A DNA stretch of 64,000 nt from Flectonema sp. DT1601 (taxonomy: Eukaryota; Euglenozoa; Diplonemea; Diplonemida; Diplonemidae). Both the position numbers and the translations under genes were made by a program. How positions within the stretch are numbered: the stretch's first letter is position 1; each line of letters opens with the position of its first letter. The DNA lies in assembly GCA_964019425.1 (NCBI GenBank), contig OZ025828.1:124001-188000 (forward strand). The letters are read 5' to 3'. The notes under the pieces were generated by a model, which saw only the letters and a list, made by a program, of their open reading frames with translations, had not been told where the DNA came from and made no database searches. Below, piece by piece: positions 31,000 to 41,702 of this stretch.

Positions 31000-32448
31000 T
31001 TTTGTGAAACTTATTTAAATGGGGGGGGAAAATTACTGAAATAGTTGTTATTCTGTCAACATAAGCAATATTATAATATTATAGCTCTTATTTTTTTACA
31101 ACTGCTGTACGTGAACTACCTTGCTTTTTTTTTTTTATTTTCTTTTTCTTAATTATGTTTTCTTTCCGTCGTTTTTTTTTTTTTTTTTTAATTTTTTTTT
31201 TTCCGGGAGGTGGGTACTCAGAAAATCTGTGCGAAAAAAAAAAAATAAATAAATAAATAAATCATTATGATGATAGTGGCTGTACAGTATTGGACTGAAC
31301 TCATCCAATCGCCTCTTCCGTTCTGTATCGTAATTTTTCTTTTTTTAATTCTTTTTTTTGAAACCTCATTCAACACAAGGCAACATCCATCAACACACAC
31401 TGAAACATAAAATAGTGACTACAGTCCGGTATATAATTCCGAAAAAGCTGGTCTCTGGCTTTGTTAGTGTTGTTTCCTTCCATTTTTTTTTTTTTTTTAA
31501 ATATTAAAGTAACGTATTTGAGATTTTCCAAAGCTACAAGAAGCATGATTACTCAATCGTAGCTTCACCTAACTCACTAACTCCAAGCTGCCCACTATTC
31601 AAACACATTAGAATAGGTTTCCTTTTTTATTTTGTTTTTTTTGGTAGAGAAGAAACAATTCAGATTAAAAGCCGATAAATTTCTAATGGTCGAGACTTAT
31701 CTCCCCCGTTCGACAGGATCCATGTCTCTGTTCAATAAAAATATAAAAGCTAATCTAAATTGGTTTTTTTTTTATATAATATTTTGAGAGAGGGAAAAAA
31801 AAAATAAAAAAACAAACAAGTCCCTGCAATGGAAACCCAAACTGATTCTCTTTGTCGAAAAATAATTATTGAGGGGGGAAAAAAAAGAAATATAGGAAAT
31901 TGGATTTTTTTTTTTTCAATGAGAATATGTGGTAGAGGCTTTAAAGCCGATAGGCTGTTAACACAAACTCTGTGAAGGGAGAGAGAGAGAAAAACAAAAA
32001 GTGCAAAATTAACCACCAGAAAATTGAGTAACAGCAGCTTGTCCAATCAGAGGCTGCAAAATGCATCACAGGGAAATGCCATACTCGTGATGGGTAAATA
32101 AATGGTGTGAAAACAAACTTAATAAAAAATTCGACGATCGACGTTCATTAAAGATTGTTTTTTTTTTTATTCCTTTTTTTCCCCCCCTTCCCTCGGATAC
32201 ACACAGCGATAGCAAGTTAATAATAAGACTCAATCGACGTCTAAATGGAAAATAATCACAAATGCGTTACACATCTGCACAAGGCAGTCGCCACAAAATA
32301 AAAATATTTTTTTTTGTGTGGGAAGAGATTTTTTCGAAATAAGGTTTCAGAAAGATGAACCCAATCAAGTTTTTTGCAACGAGAGTAAACTAATCGTGAA
32401 GTTGGGCTCCCTAAAAATAAAAAAGTGCGATCCTTTTTTTTTGTCTTG

Positions 32449-32485
<37 letters not shown>

Positions 32486-32796
32486 AACAAAAAATGCGCA
32501 TTGCGGCTCCACCCATTCTGCATGTGAGGGGATCAGATTCCGATCTGATAACTGTCAAGCTTACAGAACAGGTGACGCGATACTAGTCTTCCCACATCAT
32601 AGGACTGCCCTTCTTTCTGTTCCAACTATTCCGTGAGATTTTATATAAAACTCCCGAACTTGGAGAAGGTACTTTTGTGATATTGGAAAGGATGTTCGAC
32701 GCATCAAAATAAAAGGAGTATTGTATTTACCAATCCATCGAGCCTACCAGTTTCGATGATCACGGGAATAGTCGCCTCTTCCTCCATCGTAGACAA

Positions 32797-32918
32797 AATC
32801 ATTCAGATAAAAGCCTTGATCGCAGACAGTAATACTGGCGCGGAAATAGATAACATTTTGACCATAATAAATGAACGGCTCTTAATCTGTTCTCCGACGA
32901 AAGTCGGTGCAAAAAAAA
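32797..32918 (+). repeat. Dispersed repeat F with hairpin and poly(A) end
   Basis: Shares CATTCAGATA, AATACTGGCG, GATAACAT and TCGGTGCAAAAAAAA with 57088-57265. It ends in a CCGAC-GAAA-GTCGG hairpin directly before the A run. The 66-codon open frame here is probably fortuitous. Confidence 0.6.
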
Positions 32919-34701
32919 AAGAAAATGCAACCTTGCACGCTATTAGACTTTTTTGATTTTTTTACGTGAAAAATTTTTTTACCCAAAAGAGACGACCAGT
33001 ACCGCAGTAAGCCGCATGCACATTTTTTCTTTTTATTTTTTTTTCAGGACAGTTTTTTTTTCAGGATCTTAAAGAATAAAAAACACCAAAACCTTGAGAA
33101 ATATAAAAAAAAAAAAAAAAAATTAAAAAATTTTAAGGGGAATACGAATGGAAAACACGTCTCTTCATCTTTGGAAAATCAGGTAACATTATCAAAAAAA
33201 AAAAAAAAAAAAAAAAGTTTGTTTTTTGACATGGGGCTTCGTTAAAAATGCTTTCAAGTGCCTAAAACTAACCCAAAAATAATTGTCTTCCACGGATTTT
33301 TTGAAACGTGCTTTGAATAACACACATTCGCCGAAAATAACACAAACGAAGACGTATGTGCCAATGGTATCTATGCATATGCTGAGAGGCAAATAATCTT
33401 ATGTATTAAAGTATTTTGTGCTCCTGAGAGATATTTAAATAAAACCGCTGATCAAACACAATATTTTCTAAGAAACCTCCAGATTTTTTTTTCTTTTTTT
33501 TTTTTTTTTTTAAAATTTTCACAACACGCAACAACGCCCACAAAAACAATAAAAAAAAAAAAAAAAAAGTGTTTCGCTTACAGAGTTTGCTGGTTTCAGA
33601 AAAAAGAAATTGGTGTTCAGAAATCAAGAGTCTCTCCAAAAGGGAAAAAATTAAAAAAAAACTTGTTGGATGCCAGACAGAGTCCAGGCTAAAAAGACAG
33701 TAGTAGGGCAATAACCACTTTTGTGACAGACTTGAAAAGACTCATGGCATATATTGATACTAATTTTCATGCCAGCTGTATACATTCTGAAAAGGGAGAA
33801 CAAAAATATTTTGGGAAGAAAAGAAATTACTTTTTCATGCCTAAGATGCGTAAGCAGCAAGGGAGGTAACTTGATACTATGATTAAATATAGGGAGGGGA
33901 AAACTTCATATTTTGATTCCCCAATGAACAATAATGTCTCAGAGCCTTAGCCTGGGAATGGAGCCATAACTAACTCCTGTGGGTAATTTTACAAGCTTCG
34001 TCTAGAACCATTTTTGAAGCAAAGAAAAAAACGAGATGAGGAAGAAAAAAAAAGCAATCCAGGAAGAAAAAAGAATGGAGTAAAATTTTAATTTTAATTT
34101 TTTTTTTTTGCAGTGGTGCTTAGCTTCAGTTAAAACCCATAATACCACCCTTCGTGGCTTCGATTGCTGCATAGTAAAATAGGTTAGGTGCGAATATCTA
34201 AAAAGCCACTGTAAGGAAGAACAAAAAAAAAAAAAAAAAAAAAAAAATCAATTGAACAAGGCGAATAACAATAATTTAAAAAAAAAAAAGAGAAAAAAAA
34301 GTAAAGCAAAATGAATGTTTATAACTTGCTCACCAGGACCTTTCCAAGGGATTTTTTTTTTTTTTTTTTTTCACACAGAATTTTAGCGCTGCACGCAATG
34401 AGTAAGTTGCTCTTAAAAAAAACATTAATTAGGCAATCTACTGACTCACATTGTCTTGACTAAAATCAACGTTGGCTACTTCTTTACCAGGAAAGAGAGA
34501 CGGACGTATGTGTTATAACCCAATGATCAAACTATGTAACTCGTGTGTATATTGTAACAACACTCGAGCTGAGAATACCCTTTCGATTTCAACGACTATC
34601 GCGGGAGCCTTTTTATACCAAAGCAACGCTGCGAATTTGTTTACATTTTGAACGAAAAAAAAAAAAAAATTTCGGGTGGTTTTTTTTTTTTTGAGAATTA
34701 T

Positions 34702-34932
34702 ATTGGCGCACAACTATGAGAAAAACATAGGGACTGCGAGAAAAAACAAATAAAAATGGCAATTTTGTGGATGTATCACAGGCCTACCACTCTTCTCCGA
34801 AGATGGTAGCACCTCAGACAGCATCATGAAATAGATGCTGAAGGATGCTTGAAAGACGTAATAGACAAGAATCTTATTTTATAAGAATTATAGTCAAAAA
34901 TATTTTCTTTTGTTTTCCTTATTTATTTATTT
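34702..34932 (+). repeat. 223-bp dispersed element, copy 3
   Basis: Nearly identical to copies 1 and 2 but unlinked to the NADAR unit. It differs mainly near its left end (extra AAAAAC) and is bounded by T runs on both sides. This copy shows the element moves or is copied on its own. Confidence 0.7.
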
Positions 34933-35191
34933 TTTTGGTCCGCAAACAGCGAGAGATGCAAAAAAAAAAAAAAGAAATGTACGTTACGGACACATACACA
35001 CGCATCACTGAAAGGGGTGGAAAAAAAAAAAATAAAAATAAAAAAGGAAACAACAATAAAAGAACTTTTCCTTGCCCGTCGAGTGGTATAATTTCTCAGC
35101 TCGATATCTCGGCAGAAAGACGGGTTCGAGAGAGTCAATAACACCATGATTTAGAAACGATTTCAACATTAATAAATAATAGAACTTCCCG

Positions 35192-35222
<31 letters not shown>

Positions 35223-36193
35223 GCACTTCAAAGACGCTACCGAATTTGAAATATGTTTTTTTTTTTTTTTTTTTTTTTCTTGTTAATAAAACTATGTTTG
35301 TCTACACAAGTATTTACTTTTATGAGAGGCCAATTATGGTGAAAATTAGATGACATCCTACACGCGCAAGATAGATGAATCATGCAATGAAAGTTAGCTT
35401 CGATTGGCTTGAGGGTGTCCGAATAGTGTTACTTTTTCCTTCACAAGCCGATAATTCAGCAGTAAGGTACTTCGGCTAAAAAAGACTTAAAAAAAACAAA
35501 GATAAATCAAACAAGAAGAAGGGAAAAAAAATTAAGATCCGGCATTCCACTTCGTGTATTGCATAATTATAACGCATTCCACAAAGAAACCTACCGAAAG
35601 GTATGATTAGAATCCAATGTTCAATTTATTATTTTTTTTTTTGTTTTTTTTTCTCCTTTTTTTTCCCCTCGTTTTTTTTTTTTTTTTTTTGTCCAATACT
35701 ATGGCAATCAGCTGACGAAAGCCCTGCTGCTCAATTCATTTGTCACTTAATTAATGAACGTGTAATATACGCCTCACTTTACCAAAAGCCACAACAGTAC
35801 AAACAAGCTGTTCTCCTTGCACTCGTAAAAACCTTGTAGAAAGTTAAAACAGAAAAAGAAGGAAGAAGAAGAAACAAAAAAAAAAAAAAAGAAACGTTCT
35901 CGTGGGGGGCAAAACTACCTACCGTTCGGAGAGGTTTTCAGAATTTCCTTTAAGAATGATTTTTTTTAAAAAAAAAAATATATTTTAAAAAAAATTCTTA
36001 AATAAAAAACAGATAACAACAAAAATCTCCCAACTAAAAAAGATACCTGCAAGCGATAGGCGCTGCGGTCTTCATGGACGGAAAATTTCACACATGGCTC
36101 ACTAGAGTGAGAAAGCAGCTCATATATTGTTTGAGAATGAGGAAAAAAATAAAAAGAAAAAGAAACAGAAGAGAGGCGATCATCGACTGCTGG

Positions 36194-36225
<32 letters not shown>

Positions 36226-36599
36226 CTCTCTTCAGTAGAGCTCCATACATGTCAACATTGGTATAAAAGAAGACAAAAAGTTTCGGTCCACTCATCCGGG
36301 GCAAAAGTTGCAGTCCACTTATCCGGGACAAAAGTTCCTGCCGAAGCCATTGGTACTGTAAGGTGTGTGTCAAATATTATTGTAGGCAGTACTTATTACT
36401 TACTTTTACGGTATTATTTTTCTGTTCTCTTTTTTTTTTTTTAAAATATTTTTTCAATACCACTGACGAGGAACAGTGAGTACCCACACATGCCTCCCTC
36501 CCTCATTCTGAAAAAATAAATATACTCGGCAAGAAGGGGGAGATCCAAAAAAAAAAAAAAATAGAAGAATTCATCAATATTCTTTTTTTTTGGAGAGGG

Positions 36600-36675
36600 G
36601 AAATTGTTTGATTTGTAAAATACAACTGTACTGATTAAAACATATACAACTATTTTTAACATCTGTGAACTATGG
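36600..36675 (+). repeat. Dispersed repeat G, copy 1
   Basis: AATTGTTTGATTT..TGTAAAATACAACT and ACATCTGT recur in order at 37495-37585, 0.9 kb away, same orientation, each preceded by a G run. Confidence 0.55.
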
Positions 36676-36934
36676 TGATGCTTAACTTATCCTTTAAAGT
36701 TAACTCCCTCTTTTTACCTCATTATCAGTATGGTGTAGAAGTCAGTCAGTCACTTATAGACAGATTCATTCTTTTATTAAATTTTCTTTTTTTGAGCGGG
36801 TTGGGGAGTAAAAGGAGAAGGGGGGAAGAAAAAAAAAGAAAACAAAATAAATCGTGCAGGGGAGAACGAGCTAGCTACTTCCAGAGCCTTGGGAAGCAAC
36901 AGAAATGAATGATTTTAGTAGTGTTTTTTTTTTT

Positions 36935-36970
36935 GTACCGACGTAGTCGGAGAAGAAACTATTCAGATTG
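36935..36970 (-). repeat. Dispersed repeat F, 3' end with poly(A) tail
   Basis: Read on the minus strand: CTGAATAGTTTCTTCT, then the CCGAC-TAC-GTCGG hairpin, TAC and about 12 A. The same ending occurs at about 527-575 on the plus strand. Confidence 0.55.
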
Positions 36971-36972
36971 AA

Positions 36973-37083
36973 AGCCCAGGCCAAGCACGAGACGGAGTTG
37001 GCCGGGATACGAGCACAGCTGGAGTTGGAAAGGCGAACGGCACAGCACCAGGGCAGGCCATGCTCCCGGAGTCGAAGAGGACC
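36973..37083. other. GC-rich island of unknown origin
   Basis: About 110 bases at roughly 63% GC inside sequence of about 30% GC. On the plus strand it reads as a coiled-coil-like peptide (KAQAKHETELAGIRAQLELE); on the minus strand it would be the upstream part of the repeat F copy that ends at 36935. Either a captured gene fragment or a GC-rich repeat head. Confidence 0.4.
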
Positions 37084-37494
37084 TTAGCCTCACATTTTTT
37101 TTTTCGTTTTTTTTTTTTTTTAAAATTATAGTGAATAAGAAAGGGTGAGGAGAGGGGAAGGGAAGCTAACAAAACTTTGGGAAAGTCGCCGAGTCTTTAA
37201 GATTTTTTTTTCTCTTCCTTTTTTTTTCTTTTTTTCTTTTTTTTCTTTCCCCTCTTTAACTGTTCGTTACCTTTACTCATATACCAGACTCCTACGATAT
37301 GAAATACAAGGCCGATCCTGAATTGCTTTCTCGAAAAAACAGAGGAAAAAAATCATTAAAAAAAAAAAAAAAAAAAATCATAAAATAAAGGTTGTTTTTT
37401 TTTTTTTTTTTTTTTTTTTCTTCCTTCTTATTTATCTGTAGTACAGAAAATGTGATCACGTTCAGCCTCGTAAAGCCTTGTCAAGTTCACTTTG

Positions 37495-37585
37495 CATGGG
37501 GGGGGGATAATTGTTTGATTTTTTGTAAAATACAACTATATTGTGCCATAAATATGATAAACAACAATCTGACATCTGTAAGGAT
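37495..37585 (+). repeat. Dispersed repeat G, copy 2
   Basis: See 36600-36675; preceded by nine G bases. Confidence 0.55.
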
Positions 37586-37964
37586 ACAGCGACTCAAAAT
37601 ACTGAAGAGTAGTAGGGGAAATTCTCAACAAAAGTAGGAACAACGAAAGCGTGGGTTACTTGGCTCACAAAAGACACCAACAATTGGACTGTTCTCGCAA
37701 AAATAAAACTACGACCGGATGTTTCTAATCAGTGATATACGAAAAGTATGTAATCCGGTTTTTTGATTTGTCGGTTTTTTTTTTTTTTGTTTTTTTTTTT
37801 TTTTGTCAGGGTAGTGAAAATTATATATAAAAACAGAGGTAAAAGAATATAACAGCAACAACAACAACAAAAAGAATAATAATATAAAAAAAAAAAAAAA
37901 AAAAAATTTAAAAAAAAAGTTAATTATCGCACACGTACGGAAACAATCGTTTTTTGTTTTTTTT

Positions 37965-38060
37965 TTCCCCCTGTAGCTACTACCCAAATTGTTTAGCAGA
38001 AGACGAGAATCACGGCAGCGTAACTGGACCCCGGTTCCCTATTATTAACATTTGGACTAA
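37965..38060 (-). repeat. Family B SINE-like element, diverged copy
   Basis: Minus-strand reading contains AATAATAGGGAACCGG, AGTTACGCTGCC, GATTCTC and AACAATTTGGGTAGTAG before a tail of A bases, matching the family B order. More diverged than the copies at 23331 and 58018. Confidence 0.5.
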
Positions 38061-38646
38061 GCAAAGCTGAAGCTCACAAATGAGCTGAAATACTAAATAA
38101 CTTAATAAGGTTTATAAAGGACATGTGTATTGTTTTTCTTGTTGTCATTGTTGTTGTTTTTGTCCACTACAAGCTTAAAAAATGCTTCTCCTCGCACGCT
38201 GTTGCCAAACAAGAATATTTTCCAAAAGCAAAAAAAAAAAAAAAAAAAAAAAAATGAAATGAAATGAAATGAAAGAAAGAAAGAAAGAATCCGTTTTAAC
38301 TAAAAACGTAAGTCAACGCAAGTTTTTTTTTGTTTTTTTGTTTTTTTGAAGAAATCTATTATTTCTGAGTTGATTTTCTTTCACTCAGCAGACATGTTTA
38401 TAATAGAATTCTTACCTCAGATGGGTTTTCGTTATTACCATATTTCCTCTCACCCAGGACAGTGTAATTATAAAAAGAAATTCAAAAGTTTGTGTGGGCA
38501 CTAAAATACTTCGGTACTTCGGGATTCGCTTATCCAAAAAAAAGATTGGATGGTTTTTTCTTTTTTTTTTTTTTCTCGCACATTTTCAATCATCATCAAG
38601 AGGGGGGAATCGTGGGGAAAGGCAAGTAATAACCAGAACCACCACA

Positions 38647-40772
38647 CTACGAATTCAAAAACGGTTGGTTGAGCAATTCCTCGGCAGTTAAACGCGTCGT
38701 AGGGGAAACATCGATGCAGTTTCTGACAAAGCTATAAACCTCATCATCTTCAGAAGGGTCTTGGTTTTGAATTTGTTTTGGCGATATACCTAACATCATA
38801 GTGCATGAAATCCCTAACGCATAAACATCTGATTTGTGACTTGCGAATCCAGGTTTGTTTTGTTTAGGTTTTGGAAAGTGTTCTGGTGGAGTAAACACAA
38901 ATGGACATTTCAAAGACGGAGCAGGCGTGATTTGACTCCCCTGAGGGCATTGCCTTACCGATATGAAACTAGACAAAAAGAAAACATTACGAGCGACGTC
39001 ATAAAGAATAACTTTTGGATACAGATTCAAGTGAATCCAATTATGAGTTGTAAGGTGTTGAATTGCCATAATCATACTCCTAGCAACCTGTCTGACTGTA
39101 TTATGAGGCAACGTCTTGGATCGTTTTATTAAAGCCTCAAGAGTATACGGGTCAACATCTTGATTGGAATTTTGAGTTAAGCAACAGTCCGTTACAACCC
39201 ATAACTCGCTTCTAGATTGTTCCTGAAATGCGAATGTCCCTATTAAACGAGGGAAGTACGGAGCACCTTCGATTGATAAGAGACAATTTATTTCTTTTAA
39301 AATATTATCAACGTCAGTTACCTCTAACTCATCAACGTCAGATATTCTTTGAATTGCAACCGTGTCTCTTGGTTCTTCCCTAAGCCAATCTATAGTAATA
39401 TCTTCACAGTTTTGATACAATGTAGTCCGATCAACAATCGTGGCTGATTTATATGATGTGAAAGACCCTTCTGAAACATGAAAACTATTTTCACCATCAT
39501 ACTGAAATAGCGTTCTCGGATCAACAATTAAACAAGCTGTTTGCATTAATAAATGTTCTCCGTCAAACAGCTCAGGAGGTTCAGTTCTTCCACTCATTTC
39601 AGTGACGAGTCTTCTTGATGCAGTAGTCGGTATGTGCATGCTACAACAACACATGCTGTCGTAATTACTTGTGTACCATAAGAGCCATTCTGGTACATCT
39701 AGTTTAGTTGGAATCATCATTGTGAATTGACACCACCATGTGAATGTGATATTAAGTCTCCTTGCTCGTTCTATTTCAATATGAGCGTTTATTATTTCTT
39801 GTTGTTGATTTTGTTGTACAGAGACGAACGATCTGTGTTGCCACATTCCGCTACTCGATGGAAGTGGAACAGGTTTCTTATGAGATGCTGGTTTAGGTGC
39901 GAATAGCTCTTCTTCTTCATCCGATAACATTATCTCGTCGTCTTCTTCCTTTTCCGTTCCTTCTTGCCTTTTTAATTTTGATCTCGAGTAAATGTGAGGA
40001 TGTGGACACTTATTATCCAACAAACATTTTCCTTCAAAGAAATCTTTACATTTTTGAGTGTTTTTTAATTTTGTTTTCCACAAGTGTTTGCACACCATAC
40101 ACTCCATGATGTAAAAGCGTTTTCGTTTGATGTTTAGGATCCACCTGTTTGGGGGGTGTTGATATTCAGACATGCAACTAAGAGGGAATCAAACTGCGGA
40201 GAAAAATAAAATCATACCTGTTATGAGGGCAACTCGGTTTATCTGAAGTAGGTTTTCCAGGTAAGAGTTCCCCGTCTTTTAGCTTTCGTTTTGCTTCAGG
40301 CGGTGTCAGTGAAGTCGGAAGTGTGAACTTGCCACTGTTAGTCGTCTCATTTATTTGACTTGCAATCATACTTGAGACGGTACTCACACTTTGTAATGAA
40401 TCAGGAACATGACTCATTTGTGGTGTCATATGTGGTGACGGTTGCGGCATTACCTGCTGCAGCTGCTGCAATTGAAGTTGCTGCTGTTGCTGCATTGCCG
40501 GCTGTGTTGTTGGGTTAGCAGCCTGCAGTTGTAACAACTGTTGACTGAGATTTATTATTTGCTGCTGCAATTGTTGAGTAAGATGCGGCTGAGGGGGTGA
40601 CCGCTGCTGAGGGGGTGTCGGTTGCTGTGGAGTGGCCTGCTGTGGCTGCTGGGCCGTTTGCGGCGGCTGCAGCTGAGGCTGGTGAATGACTTGCTGTTGG
40701 TGGATGACTTGTTGCTGGTGGAACTGATGATGCGCAATCTGTTGCTGCTGTTGCAGTTGCTGTGGTTGCTGC

Positions 40773-40807
<35 letters not shown>

Positions 40808-41023
40808 CTGCTGCTGCTGTTGCTGCTGCTCCTGCGGCTGTTGGTACTGAATTTGCTGGTATTGCTGCTGCTGTTGCTGAGACTGCGGTTGCGGCTGCGG
40901 TTGGTAATGCTGCGGTGTGAACTGTTGATGTGCCATAAGCGGCATCTGTTGCATGAATCCGGGATGACGTGGCAACGTTCCCGCCAATCCCTGAATGGGC
41001 ATACCTGGTCCTGTTGTCGTCAT
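38647..41023 (-). CDS. PolyQ / zinc / CCCH-finger / pseudokinase protein, two exons
   Basis: Exon 1 is 41023-40218, exon 2 most likely 40144-38647, giving 767 residues. Exon 1 encodes a Gln-rich region with an almost pure Q tract of about 20. Splicing builds a zinc motif across the joint: SCPHNRW from both sides, then ECMVCKHLWK, that is C-x-H ... C-x-x-C. A CCCH finger follows (C-x7-C-x5-C-x3-H, CKDFFEGKC..CPHPH), then acidic linker and a kinase-like domain (about 490-767). This lacks every catalytic mark: VAIK is VAIQ, HRDLKPxN is HLNLYPKV, DFG is absent (LSSF). It is therefore a pseudokinase. CCCH plus pseudokinase recalls PAN3 of the deadenylase complex, but order and the missing C-terminal knob argue against simple orthology. 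RNA binding is likely. Confidence 0.8.
40145..40217 (-). other. Spliceosomal intron of the polyQ/CCCH/pseudokinase gene
   Basis: 73 nt, donor GTATGA, acceptor CCCAAACAG, phase 2. A nearer in-frame acceptor (CCTCTTAG at 40178) would give a 40-nt intron and 11 more residues. The 73-nt choice brings CPHNR directly next to WILNIK. Confidence 0.7.
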
Positions 41024-41657
41024 TATTGAAACAGGTATATCCCCATCACCTGTAAAGTATATTTTAACTTCTTACAAACTACAACTAAATACAATACAGT
41101 ACTCTACCTAACTAACGAATTGGATACAATTACAACAACTCTTTACGAACTAATTATTGGATCGCATGTGACTTTCCAATTTTGTGGGTTGAGAAGAAAA
41201 AGTATCTCAGCAACGAGCGGTCAACACTCTGACTATGATCATCCAAAAGAACTTTTTTTTTTTTTTTAAATTAGAAAAACTATTCGCTTAATTAGAGCCC
41301 ATTTTTTCTCCCTGCGATTTTACATCCTTCCCAAAAATACTAATCACCAGATACGGTGGAAGTAAAAGTTTCTACAATACACTAAAGTGAAGCAGGTTAG
41401 ACAAAATTAACAACGCACTCGTAAAAACAAAATAAAAAAGACGAAATAAAAAGAGAGAGGAGATCACAGTTAAGCCGGTTCAACGACACCAACAACAGTC
41501 GTGAAATTGCCTACCATGAGACGCCTTTACAGCCTTCGCCACATAAACTTTTTTGTAAAAGCTCTATACAATTCCTAAAAAAAGGAAAGAAGGATCAGTA
41601 ATCGTTCCCTATACATTAGGTGTATAAGAAAAACAAAAAGAAAGGAAAAGGAGTCTG

Positions 41658-41697
<40 letters not shown>

Positions 41698-41702
41698 GTT
41701 AT
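41024..41702. other. Intergenic: acceptor for the polyQ gene and a long poly(A) run
   Basis: A TACTTTACAG acceptor lies about 26 bases upstream of the polyQ gene's ATG. A run of about 40 A at 41657-41696 (T on the transcribed strand) sits just past the stop of the gene ending at 41703, in its 3' region. Otherwise nothing recognised. Confidence 0.5.

Larger units (their letters stand above)
29416..31117. repeat. Tandem duplication unit, copy 2 (1702 bp)
   Basis: Near-identical to 27601-29415 apart from the loss between G runs, a shorter ATT microsatellite (29666-29680), and scattered single changes. Within the 675-base NADAR frame only two base differences were noticed, so the duplication is recent. 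Confidence 0.9.
31118..38646. other. Gene-free region of repeats and homopolymers
   Basis: About 7.5 kb with no gene supported on either strand. It holds copies of repeats F (32797-32918; 36935-36970), the 223-bp element (34702-34932), repeat G (36600-36675; 37495-37585), family B (37965-38060) and a short motif GGTAACTTGATACTA (33866-33880) also found at 29215 and, altered, at 54493. A and T runs up to about 30 bases are frequent (for example 32449-32483, 35191-35220 and 36198-36225). Confidence 0.6.

Noticed and set aside
32756-32956. 66-codon plus-strand frame
   Set aside because: It lies on a copy of repeat F; the same sequence at 57.1 kb is full of stops, so it is not coding.
40622-41029. 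Leu-rich plus-strand frame of 135 codons
   Set aside because: It is the complement of the CAG/CAA polyQ tract of the real gene on the minus strand.
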